From JAJYZP01 sp049964535 (GTDB taxonomy: Bacteria > Actinomycetota > Acidimicrobiia > Acidimicrobiales > Acidimicrobiaceae), in NCBI GenBank assembly GCA_049964535.1, contig JBMFXG010000128.1, forward strand, positions 1-7,920: a stretch of DNA of 7,920 bases. The letters are read 5' to 3'. Made by a program: the position numbers and the translations under genes. The notes beneath the pieces were generated by a model. The model was not told where the DNA came from, did no database searches, and saw only the letters and a program-made list of their open reading frames with translations. Shown here one piece after another: positions 1 through 6,825 of this stretch; position 1 is the first letter of the stretch, and every line of letters starts with the position of its first letter.

Positions 1-359
1 GAGTGCCAGTACGCCACCAGCGCCTTCGTGTCGGCGAGGAGCACCTTCGAGCGTGGCCCGAGGTTCGTCGCTCCGGAGCCACCTGGCACCCCGTTCGCCA
101 CGAGCGGATTGTCCCCGCCCGCGACGTGCTGCTTCGGGTCCGCCGCGTACGGCCCGAAGTCGTCGGGCCTTCCGTGGAAGTACGCGGCGCTCGTCCAGCT
201 CTGCCCGACGAGGGCCGAGCCGTCGCGCCCGATCGATCCGTTCGCCTGGTACGAGAAGAGGAGCTGCGCGACTCCCGTGCCTGCGAGCGAGTAGGCGAGC
301 CCGAACACCAGGAGCGACACGACCGCCATCACGATCGACCTGCGCAGGTGGGTGAGCAT
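1..359 (-). CDS. kdpC: KdpC, K+-transporting ATPase subunit C (3' end cut off by window)
   Basis: Small single-span membrane subunit of the KdpFABC K+ pump; in the family it joins KdpA to KdpB and raises nucleotide affinity. The first 119 residues are visible and the frame runs open off the left edge; full proteins are about 190-200 residues. Residues ~9-35 form the N-terminal membrane anchor. Family motifs follow in order: YQANGS (37-42), GSALVGQ (47-53), YFHGRP (60-65) and SGATNLGP (95-102). The ATG at 357-359 is chosen because GGGAGGG lies 5 nt upstream, overlapping the kdpB stop (TGA 371-373); the intergenic gap is 11 bp, so it is the last visible gene of the operon. Base composition is about 69% GC, far above the genes to its right, with strongly G/C-ending codons; see the compositional finding. 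Identification is firm; origin of this tract is uncertain. Confidence 0.95.
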   Translation of the reverse strand, partial: MLTHLRRSIVMAVVSLLVFGLAYSLAGTGVAQLLFSYQANGSIGRDGSALVGQSWTSAAYFHGRPDDFGPYAADPKQHVAGGDNPLVANGVPGGSGATNLGPRSKVLLADTKALVAYWH

Positions 360-370
360 CGATCCCTCCC

Positions 371-2425
371 TCAGTACAGGTGCGTCGCGGCGAGCACGAG
401 GTCGATGAGCTTGATGAACACGAACGGCGTGACGATCCCGCCGACGCCGTAGACGAGCACGTTCCTCCGAAGGATCGCGGAGGTCGAGCTCGCGCGGAAG
501 CGGACGCCCCGCAGCGCGAGCGGGATCAGCGCAATGATGATGAGAGCGTTGAAGATCACGGCCGATAGCACTGCAGAGGTTGGAGAGTGCAGGTGCATCA
601 CGTTCAAGGCCGACAGACCCGGATACGCAGAGATAAATAGGGCAGGGATGATCGCAAAGTACTTCGCAACATCGTTCGCAATCGAGAAGGTGGTGAGAGC
701 TCCTCTCGTGATCAAGAGCTGCTTTCCAATCTCGACGATATCGATGAGCTTGGTCGGGTTCGAGTCGAGGTCGACCATGTTGCCGGCCTCCTTCGCAGCG
801 GTCGTCCCAGTGTTCATAGCCACTCCAACGTCGGCCTGTGCGAGCGCAGGCGCATCATTGGTACCATCACCGGTCATCGCTACGAGCTTGCCTCCGGCCT
901 GCTCGGCCTTGATGAGCTCCATCTTGTTCTCAGGAGTGGCCTCAGCGAGGTAGTCATCGACTCCCGCTTCCGAAGCGATCGCCGCCGCAGTCAATGGATT
1001 ATCTCCAGTGATCATGACGGTTCGAATTCCCATCTGGCGCAGCTGGGAGAATCGCTCCGCAATGCCCTCTTTGACGACATCTTTGAGCTCGATGACTCCG
1101 AGTACTTCAGCTCCATCTGCAACGACAAGCGGCGTCGATCCAGCGCGAGCCACGCTCTCCACCTCTCGGTCGAGCTCGGCCGGAACGGTTCCGCCGCCTT
1201 CAAGAACCCATCGCCGTACGGAGTCGCCCGCACCTTTGCGAATCTTGCGCTCTCCAATATCAAGTCCCGACATCCTTGTCTGAGCGGTAAAAGGCACAAA
1301 CGCATAGTCGCTACCCATCTCATGCTCACGCACGTTGAAGAGCTGTTTCGCTAAGACCACAATTGATCGCCCCTCCGGGGTCTCATCGGCGAGGGAGCTC
1401 AACTGGGCGGCCTCAGCAAGCTCTTCTTCACCGTGCCCTCCCACCGGTATGAACCGAGATGCCATTCGGTTTCCGAGCGTGATCGTTCCCGTCTTATCCA
1501 AGAGCAGCGTCTGAACATCCCCTGCCGCCTCAACGGCACGGCCAGACATCGCCAAGACGTTGCGCTGAACGAGTCGATCCATACCGGCAATGCCGATCGC
1601 CGATAACAGGGCGCCAATCGTAGTTGGGATGAGACAGACGAGGAGAGCAACCAAGATTACGACGCTCACGTGAGCTCCGGCATAGAGTCCATAGGGCCTG
1701 AGAACCACGACAACCGGCAAGAAAACGATCGTAAGTGCGGATAAAAGGATCGTTAAGGCCAGTTCATTGGGGGTCTTCTGCCGATTTGCACCCTCGACCA
1801 GGGATATCATTCGATCCAAGAAGGTCTGCCCCGGTTCTGCCGCAATACGAACGACGATACGATCAGATAGAACTTTGGTCCCACCGGTCACCGCTGAGCG
1901 ATCTCCGCCGGATTCTCGAATTACCGGCGCTGATTCACCGGTGATCGCCGACTCATCGACCGATGCCACGCCTTCGATAATCTCCCCATCAGAAGGTATG
2001 ACATCGCCGGCCTCGCAGACGACCAGATCACCTCTCGCAAGTGCGGCAGCTGGAACGAGTCTCTCGACGCCATCTTCGAGCCTTCGGGCATCGGTGTCGG
2101 TCCGCATTCGCCGCAAGGTATCTGCCTGGGCTTTGCCACGACCTTCTGCCATGGCTTCGGCAAAGTTTGCAAAGAGCACGGTCAGCAAGAGCCATATCGT
2201 GACCGACCAGTCAAAAAGTCCCGGCCTCACTATCGATTCAAAGAGCGTCACGACCGTACCGAGTAAGACGACGAACATGACGGGATTACGAATCTGAATC
2301 CGAGGGTCGAGCTTACGAACAGAGTCGGCCAACGCCTGGCGGACGACCTCTCGCTCGAACGTAGGCCGAGACCGAGCTACCGGCGCCCCTGTCTCAACAG
2401 GAGCCTGGGTTTGTGTACCACGCAT
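371..2425 (-). CDS. kdpB: KdpB, catalytic P-type ATPase subunit of the K+ pump
   Basis: P-type ATPase (K+-transporting, type IA) that hydrolyses ATP to drive K+ uptake through KdpA at the cytoplasmic membrane. It is full length at 684 residues. Visible motifs: actuator loop TGES at 162-165 (the Ser matches the inhibitory phosphorylation site known in E. coli), CLIPTTIGALL in the membrane core from 264, phosphorylation motif DKTGT with Asp310, KGAG at 397-400 in the nucleotide domain, MITGD at 471-475, and hinge motif TGDGTNDAPA at 518-527. Asp585 and Lys588 in SIANDVAKYF match the charged pair of membrane helix 5 that couples the two subunits. The ATG directly abuts the kdpA stop (TAGATG), with GGGAGG 9 nt upstream inside kdpA, so translation is probably coupled. 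No frame damage is seen. The last ~55 codons (from about residue 629) switch abruptly to high-GC codon use shared with kdpC. Confidence 0.98.
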   Translation of the reverse strand: MRGTQTQAPVETGAPVARSRPTFEREVVRQALADSVRKLDPRIQIRNPVMFVVLLGTVVTLFESIVRPGLFDWSVTIWLLLTVLFANFAEAMAEGRGKAQADTLRRMRTDTDARRLEDGVERLVPAAALARGDLVVCEAGDVIPSDGEIIEGVASVDESAITGESAPVIRESGGDRSAVTGGTKVLSDRIVVRIAAEPGQTFLDRMISLVEGANRQKTPNELALTILLSALTIVFLPVVVVLRPYGLYAGAHVSVVILVALLVCLIPTTIGALLSAIGIAGMDRLVQRNVLAMSGRAVEAAGDVQTLLLDKTGTITLGNRMASRFIPVGGHGEEELAEAAQLSSLADETPEGRSIVVLAKQLFNVREHEMGSDYAFVPFTAQTRMSGLDIGERKIRKGAGDSVRRWVLEGGGTVPAELDREVESVARAGSTPLVVADGAEVLGVIELKDVVKEGIAERFSQLRQMGIRTVMITGDNPLTAAAIASEAGVDDYLAEATPENKMELIKAEQAGGKLVAMTGDGTNDAPALAQADVGVAMNTGTTAAKEAGNMVDLDSNPTKLIDIVEIGKQLLITRGALTTFSIANDVAKYFAIIPALFISAYPGLSALNVMHLHSPTSAVLSAVIFNALIIIALIPLALRGVRFRASSTSAILRRNVLVYGVGGIVTPFVFIKLIDLVLAATHLY

Positions 2426-4117
2426 CTAAAAAAGCCTCCCATGGCTCAGTTGCTCGGCGAGCGGGCCGAGCGATATCGCAGGAAAGAATGTCAGCCCACC
2501 GACTATCACGATGACTCCAACTAGGAGCCCAATGAAGAGAGGTGTATCGGTTCGGAAGGTTCCGAGTGACTCGGGTACAAGACCCTTCTTGCCCAACGTT
2601 CCTGCCAGGGCAAGTGCGGGCACGATCACACCGAACCGACCAACCAACATCGCCACTGCTCCCAAGATGTTGTAGAACGGAGTGTTACCCGATAGGCCCG
2701 CAAATGCAGAGCCGTTATTGTTCGCCTGAGAGGTAAAGGCATAAAGGATCTCGGTGAAGCCGTGCGGCCCACTGTTGAGCGTCGCAGAGGTCCCGCTATG
2801 CACAGCCGTTGCGATACCGGTCAACACCAGGACCGTAATCGGCATGACTAGCACTCCCAACGCCGCTATCTTCACCTCGCGCGCTTGGATCTTCTTTCCA
2901 AGATGCTCAGGAGTCCTTCCCACCATGAGTCCACCAAGAAAGACCGCCACGATAGCGAAGAGCAAGATGGTGTAGAGACCCGACCCTACGCCACCTGGAG
3001 TCACCTCCCCCAACATCATGCCGGTCAGGACCATCATGCCCCCTATCGGCGTAAATGAGTCGTTCGATGCATCGACCGATCCGGTCGAGGTCTGCGTGGA
3101 CGCAATGTTGTACAGCGCCGAGGATGAGGAGCCAAAACGCGTCTCCTTCCCATTCATATTTCCTGCCACCTGATGGGCTATGCCGCCAAGATGCACTGCG
3201 GTATTCGCTCCGTGCTCGGCTCCTATCCCCACTGCCGTCCAGATACAGAAAAAGAGCAGCATGGTCGCTACCACCGCAACTCCCTGTCGGATATTTCCGA
3301 CCATCTTGCCAAAGACGTAGGTCAGCGAGAACGGTATCGAGAGGATTAAAATTACCGACAGCAGGTTGGTCAACCCTGTGGGATTCTCAAATGGATCTGC
3401 TCCATTGGCGTTGAAGAATCCGCCTCCATTCGTCCCCAGCTCCTTGATCACCTCCATAGAGGCCACGGGACCCCGTGCAATAACCTGGGTGAAACCGTCA
3501 AGCGCATTTTTGATGTGCGCAGGTCCCGCAAAGGTCTGAATTGCGCCCTGACCCACGAAGACAAACGTCATGACGAAGGAGATCGGGAGGAGCAGATAGA
3601 GAACTCCTCGGACCAGATCGACCCAGAAGTTCCCTATCGTCGAGCTCTCCTTGCGTGCAAAACCGCGTATCAGAGCCACCGCTACCGCAATTCCGACCGA
3701 CGCCGATACGAACATTTGAACAGTCAGAGATCCCATCTGAGAGAGGTAGCTCATCGTGGTCTCGCCAGAATAGTTCTGCCAGTTCGTATTCGTCACAAAG
3801 GAGACGGCTGTATTGAAAGAGAGCGCCGGCGATACGCCGGGGAGATGCTCCGGGTTCAGTGGAAGATGACCTTGAAGCCTGATGAGGGCGTAGGTCACCA
3901 GAATCGCCACTGCGGAGAAGATAATGAGCGACATGGTGTAGCGCTCCCAGCTCTGCTCAGCCTCGCTATCTACGCCGAGGGCCCGGTAGATCAGACGCTC
4001 TGGGCCACGCAGCCATCGCACCCTACCTTCATAGATAGCGAGCATGTACGCTCCGAGATAGCGCCAACAGAGAGCCAACGCGACGAAGAGAACGATCAGG
4101 GTCAGTGCTGTGCCCAT
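2426..4117 (-). CDS. kdpA: KdpA, K+-binding and translocating channel-like subunit
   Basis: Polytopic membrane subunit, related to SKT-family K+ channels, that binds and selects K+ in the Kdp complex. At 563 residues it is full length. Four pore-loop repeats can be recognised: TNTNWQNYSGE (110-119 area), TNGGGFFNANGADPFENP (229-246), the loop around GMMLGEVTPGGVGSG (366-380), and TSQANNNGSAFAGL (462-475). Hydrophobic helices fill the intervals, about ten in total, beginning with an N-terminal span at 3-19. The cytoplasmic VGRTPEHLGKKI segment (399-410), typical of the family, is present. ATG at 4115-4117 starts 1 nt after the kdpF stop (TGAGATG), with GGAG about 9 nt upstream in the kdpF coding end. 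It is followed with no gap by kdpB. Codon use is even along the gene and the frame is intact. Confidence 0.98.
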   Translation of the reverse strand: MGTALTLIVLFVALALCWRYLGAYMLAIYEGRVRWLRGPERLIYRALGVDSEAEQSWERYTMSLIIFSAVAILVTYALIRLQGHLPLNPEHLPGVSPALSFNTAVSFVTNTNWQNYSGETTMSYLSQMGSLTVQMFVSASVGIAVAVALIRGFARKESSTIGNFWVDLVRGVLYLLLPISFVMTFVFVGQGAIQTFAGPAHIKNALDGFTQVIARGPVASMEVIKELGTNGGGFFNANGADPFENPTGLTNLLSVILILSIPFSLTYVFGKMVGNIRQGVAVVATMLLFFCIWTAVGIGAEHGANTAVHLGGIAHQVAGNMNGKETRFGSSSSALYNIASTQTSTGSVDASNDSFTPIGGMMVLTGMMLGEVTPGGVGSGLYTILLFAIVAVFLGGLMVGRTPEHLGKKIQAREVKIAALGVLVMPITVLVLTGIATAVHSGTSATLNSGPHGFTEILYAFTSQANNNGSAFAGLSGNTPFYNILGAVAMLVGRFGVIVPALALAGTLGKKGLVPESLGTFRTDTPLFIGLLVGVIVIVGGLTFFPAISLGPLAEQLSHGRLF

Positions 4118-4118
4118 C

Positions 4119-4208
4119 TCAGAACCACTCCGGCTTGAAGAGCGCTACTCCAAGGTAGCCAAAGACCAACCCTGCCATGACCAACAGCACGAGATCAGTT
4201 ATGCTCAT
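4119..4208 (-). CDS. kdpF: KdpF, small stabilising subunit of the K+ pump
   Basis: A 29-residue, single-span membrane peptide starting MSITDLVLLVMAG and ending VALFKPEWF. The hydrophobic stretch (~5-23), the GYLGVALF segment and the terminal P-E-aromatic-F ending are the signature of KdpF, which in E. coli stabilises the KdpABC complex and sits against KdpA. It lies exactly where kdpF belongs, 1 nt ahead of kdpA. The ATG overlaps the stop codon of the preceding 27-codon microprotein gene by 4 nt (ATGA), so re-initiation is likely; a weak AAGGG lies about 12 nt upstream. Too short for most gene finders, but sequence and position together make the call strong. Confidence 0.9.
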   Translation of the reverse strand: MSITDLVLLVMAGLVFGYLGVALFKPEWF

Positions 4209-4288
4209 GCGTGCTCAAGCCCTTTAGCTAGCGCAAGCATCAGCGCAGCAAACACGCCTACGCCTGCAATTGAAAGTACATCTGCCAT
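4205..4288 (-). CDS. 27-residue membrane microprotein, first gene of the kdp operon
   Basis: A short open frame, MADVLSIAGVGVF at its start and AKGLEHA at its end, lies immediately ahead of kdpF and overlaps it by ATGA. Residues ~4-21 are hydrophobic (Ala, Leu, Val, Met, Gly) and are followed by a charged tail (Lys22, Glu25, His26), the profile of a single-span inner-membrane peptide. I do not recognise a named family with certainty. My recollection is that other kdp operons carry a similar tiny hydrophobic frame with a charged ending here, which supports it being real, but I cannot verify this. The ATG at 4286-4288 has no clear ribosome binding site; a leaderless or very short-leader mRNA is possible. 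Plausible roles are a further pump subunit or regulator, or a coupling leader that delivers ribosomes to kdpF. Function is unknown. Confidence 0.6.
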   Translation of the reverse strand: MADVLSIAGVGVFAALMLALAKGLEHA

Positions 4289-4436
4289 AGAGACCACGGT
4301 AGAAATCGCCCGATCAACACATCATCAATAGAGCATTTGGCACTATTAACAGCGCATTAACGGCAGCTCAAGCGCCAACCGAATCGATCTCACCCCTTGT
4401 TGTTAGCCCTACTCTCCCGTTTTCGCTGCGCCCTGA
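4289..4436 (-). promoter_or_regulatory. Intergenic control region of the kdpFABC operon
   Basis: This 148-bp gap separates kdpE from the structural operon on the same strand. It contains the direct-repeat element described separately. A possible -10 (TATTGA on the minus strand, 4325-4330) lies 14 bp downstream of the repeats, so the repeats would overlap the -35 position, as at class II PhoB/OmpR-type promoters. Transcription would then begin near 4318 and give a leader of about 30 nt. No convincing rho-independent terminator follows kdpE, so read-through from the regulators is possible. The -10 assignment is inference from spacing. Confidence 0.4.
4337..4378 (-). promoter_or_regulatory. Putative KdpE operator: tandem GTTAAT repeats inside an inverted repeat
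   Basis: On the minus strand GTTAAT occurs twice (4361-4356 and 4350-4345) with an 11-bp period, the one-turn tandem spacing used by OmpR/PhoB-family regulators such as KdpE. The pair is flanked by an 8-bp inverted repeat, TTGGCGCT (4378-4371) and AGTGCCAA (4344-4337), with one G:T position that would pair as G-U in RNA. It sits 57-90 bp ahead of the first operon start codon. That this is the KdpE site is inference; the repeats themselves are plainly visible. Confidence 0.45.
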
Positions 4437-5117
4437 TCACTCACCTAGGTACTGGTATCCCACTCCGGGACTCGTTCGAATCAAAGTCGCTCGGTCGTCG
4501 TGCAGTTTTCGACGGAGGCGATTGACATAGACCCGCAGGTAGTGCGACTCCTGTCCATACCCCGTACCCCAGACGTCATGGAGGATCATCTGATGCGTGC
4601 AGACCTTCCCAGCGTGGCGCATGAGGTAGGCCAAGAGATCGAACTCCCGAGCGGTCAGTTCCACCTCAACTCCATCGAGTACGGCCGAACGCGAGGCTAG
4701 GTCTACTCTCAGTCGCCCGAGCTCAAAGATGGAGGTCCCCGGTTCAACTGAGTGCACCACTCGATGTCGGAGCGCCACCCGAACACGAGCTTCTAGCTCC
4801 GCCATCGAGAACGGCTTAGTCAAGTAGTCATCGGCACCGGCATCGAGAGCGGTCACCTTGCGAACGTCATCGTCGGCTGCAGAGAGCACCAAAATGGAGG
4901 TCATCGACCACTCTCGAACACGACGAACCACCTCAACTCCATCGATATCTGGAAGACCTAGGTCCAAGAGCATGACGTCGGGCTGGAACAGAGCGCATTG
5001 ATCGATCCCCTCCTGAGCACTCCGGACCGCCACGACCTCGTGACCGCGTGCCTTGAGGCCGATCTGCAGAGCTCGCAGTAGCGATGGGTCATCATCAACA
5101 AGCAGTAGCCGAGCCAC
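4437..5117 (-). CDS. kdpE: KdpE, OmpR-family response regulator of the K+ pump
   Basis: DNA-binding response regulator that receives phosphate from the KdpD-type kinase and activates the kdp operon. It has 226 residues, the usual length. The receiver domain (1-~115) shows the acidic pocket Asp8/Asp9, phosphoacceptor Asp52 in MLLDLGLPD, the switch Ser79 and Lys101 in the LTKPF motif. A winged-helix Trans_reg_C domain (~128-224) follows, with ELTAREFDLLAYL, the recognition region around HYLRVYVNRLRRKL and the terminal RTSPGVGYQYL. The start is GTG at 5115-5117, with GGGAG about 8 nt upstream at the end of the kinase gene. The kinase stop (TAG 5121-5123) is only 3 nt away, so the two are co-transcribed. 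Sequence and location beside kdpFABC make KdpE the natural assignment rather than another OmpR paralogue. Confidence 0.93.
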   Translation of the reverse strand: MARLLLVDDDPSLLRALQIGLKARGHEVVAVRSAQEGIDQCALFQPDVMLLDLGLPDIDGVEVVRRVREWSMTSILVLSAADDDVRKVTALDAGADDYLTKPFSMAELEARVRVALRHRVVHSVEPGTSIFELGRLRVDLASRSAVLDGVEVELTAREFDLLAYLMRHAGKVCTHQMILHDVWGTGYGQESHYLRVYVNRLRRKLHDDRATLIRTSPGVGYQYLGE

Positions 5118-5120
5118 ACT

Positions 5121-6649
5121 CTACTCCCGGTGCTCGCCGAGAGGCTGTGCGTTCGGGAGCGTAAAGCTAAAGATCGCTCCCCCACCTGGTGCGTCATCGA
5201 GCACGACCTCGCTCTCGTGCAGCACAAGATATGACTGGGCTAGCGCAAGTCCAAGGCCTGCCCCCTCGCTCGTTGGATCCTTTTCAAACATGTAAAAGAT
5301 ATCTTGACGCCGATGAGAAGGAACTCCCGGGCCGAAGTCTCGCACACTCACGGTTACCGAAGACTCACTCGCTCCTGCTCTCACTACGACCTGACCAGTC
5401 CCTTTGGAGTGGCGCAGCGCATTTTCAATTAGGTTTGAGAGCGCCTGTGACAACAGCGCGTGGTCAACCCGGACCAGGGGTAGATCGATCGGAAGATCCA
5501 TGCAGACTCGCTGGCAGCACTCCTCGCCCGAGATCGAAAGGAGTGCATCGGCAACGAGATCACTAACCGAGTAGAGCTCGAGGTGAGGCTCCAAGGCGTC
5601 GGCCTCGATTCGTGACATGTTCAAGATATTGGTTACTAGCCGGGTTAAGTGATCCGTCCGAGTCTCAATAGTTTCTAAAAGCTCATTTCGATCCGACTCA
5701 CACAGCTCTAACGATGAGTCTCGCAGGTTAGAGATCGAAGCCTTCATCGCCGCCAACGGTGTTCGTAGATCGTGGGAGATAGAGCTCACCAATGCCCTTC
5801 GCCATCGATCTCGCTCCTCGAGCATCTCGCTATGCACCAAGCGCACCCGCAGCTCTGACTGTCTCACCGCAAGAGCAATTGCTCCCCCTAGCGCAGCGAT
5901 AACCTCACGATCACGAGCATGTTCTTCTCGTGGTCGCACCACGAGAAGCCCAGCCACACCGGAGACGCTCAACAACGTACGGACGTAGAGTGGGACACTG
6001 TGTTCTGCTGTGTCGATAACGAGGCCCCCGACACGCCCTGAACCAGGCAGGATCCGTGCGATCTCAGTATCAGTGAGATCGACCCCCGCAGAGGCGAGCA
6101 CGCTCAAACCCTCTCCGTCAGGCATCAAAACCGCTGCGGTAGCGAAACCAAAGGACTCGACCAGTGCCCGAGTCACCTCGGTGAGTAGTTCGTCTCTCCC
6201 TCGCTCGACGATCAACATCTGAGAGATCTCTGCCAGAGAACGGAAGTCGTTACCCTGCCGGATCGCCTCCTCCGTTGCGGCTTGCAAGCGAACAACAACT
6301 CGCGCCACTACCAGCACGACGATTCCATAGACAATGAGCGCTATCCAGTTCGACGCAGCTCCAACGTTTAAGGTGTAGTACGGAGGGATGAAAAGAAGTC
6401 GTAGACCACAAAGCCGACGAGAGCTCCAAGCACTCCAATCGCAAAGCCTCCACTCACTACCCCAACGAGCACCGGTATGACGAGAACCAGTGCCGTCGTC
6501 GCAATCCCAAGATGACTCCGCAGACGCATCAGAATCACTCCGAGAACCAAGAGTGTGAAGCAGAAACTCACGAGTCCACGCTGAAATCGACCGAGCGATC
6601 GCCACCGATACATAGGTGTAGCATATGGGTAGTGCGCAGAGTAACTCAT
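5121..6649 (-). CDS. kdpD: KdpD C-terminal-half sensor histidine kinase, apparently frameshifted
   Basis: Membrane histidine kinase corresponding to the C-terminal half of KdpD, without the KdpD sensor and Usp domains. Joined across a one-base shift near 6390-6394 it gives about 509 residues: four membrane spans (25-41, 49-65, 67-83, ~101-120; DUF4118), a GAF-like domain (~136-265), HisKA with the phosphorylated His293 in SISHDLRTPLAA (codon 5772-5774), and HATPase_c with N-box NLIENALRH, G1 DFGPGVP, an F-box and G2 GAGLGLALA. Upstream of the shift the membrane frame runs 6368-6673 and ends at TAA; downstream the kinase frame runs to TAG at 5121-5123. The start is uncertain: ATG 6647-6649 is preferred, with TTG 6671-6673 and ATG 6611-6613 as alternatives, none with a good ribosome site. 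It lies 3 nt ahead of kdpE. If the shift is real, only a shortened kinase (for example from Met at 6216-6218) might be made. Confidence 0.85.
6390..6394 (-). other. Apparent single-base deletion (frameshift) in the kinase membrane domain
   Basis: The upstream frame reads V-V-Y-D-F-F and then S-S-L-R-T-T-P before a stop. The kinase frame reads F-I-P-P-Y-Y-T. DUF4118 domains of KdpD have D-F-F-F-x-P-P at this point, and adding one T to the TTTT run (AAAA at 6391-6394 on the plus strand) restores precisely that. A deleted base or a sequencing error explains it best. The sequence does not form a good -1 slippery heptamer. Confidence 0.8.
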
Positions 6650-6825
6650 AGTGCGTCGGGATAACCGGAGCAAGCTCGATCAGCCTACTTCGACGATCGG
6701 CGTCGATGCAACAACACGATCTACCGAGCTCATGCATGGAGAGTGTGAAGAGATGCTGCGCTAAGGGTTATCGTCGGACCTACTTCACTGAAGAGGAGTA
6801 ATCTAACCAGTGCTCGAGCTCGATA
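6650..6825. promoter_or_regulatory. Divergent intergenic region between the two KdpD halves
   Basis: This 176-bp gap must hold the start signals for both the kinase-kdpE transcript (leftward) and the plus-strand KdpD N-terminal gene. I see two small inverted repeats: TCGACG-ATCGG-CGTCGA at 6690-6706 and CTTCA-C-TGAAG at 6783-6793. AGGAG at 6793-6797 is too far (28 nt) from the ATG at 6826 to be its ordinary ribosome site. No convincing -35/-10 pair was found on either strand. Confidence 0.35.

Noticed and set aside
1767..2297. A 176-codon plus-strand open frame opposite kdpB
   Set aside because: Antisense to conserved kdpB motifs including TGES; composition is Ser/Thr/Pro-rich and looks like a shadow.
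3515..4138. A 207-codon plus-strand open frame opposite kdpA
   Set aside because: It lies antisense to a fully conserved kdpA and its product is Arg/Glu/His-rich with no recognisable motif, as expected for a shadow frame.
4380..4436. A terminator after kdpE
   Set aside because: No GC-rich hairpin followed by a T run is visible on the minus strand in this stretch.
6392..6400. Programmed ribosomal frameshifting as the explanation of the kinase frame break
   Set aside because: The site reads GAC TTC TTT TCA; a -1 slip would need Phe tRNA to re-pair with CTT, and no X-XXY-YYZ heptamer is present. A single-base indel is simpler.
6390..6737. Extension of the kinase frame up to an ATG at 6735-6737
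   Set aside because: The translated stretch is rich in Ser, Trp, Arg and Cys with no membrane spans or family resemblance, while the alternative frame over the same bases gives three clean DUF4118 spans. The extension is an accidental open frame.
6731..6738. CATGCATG palindrome
   Set aside because: An eight-base self-complementary string with nothing around it to suggest a site; expected by chance.
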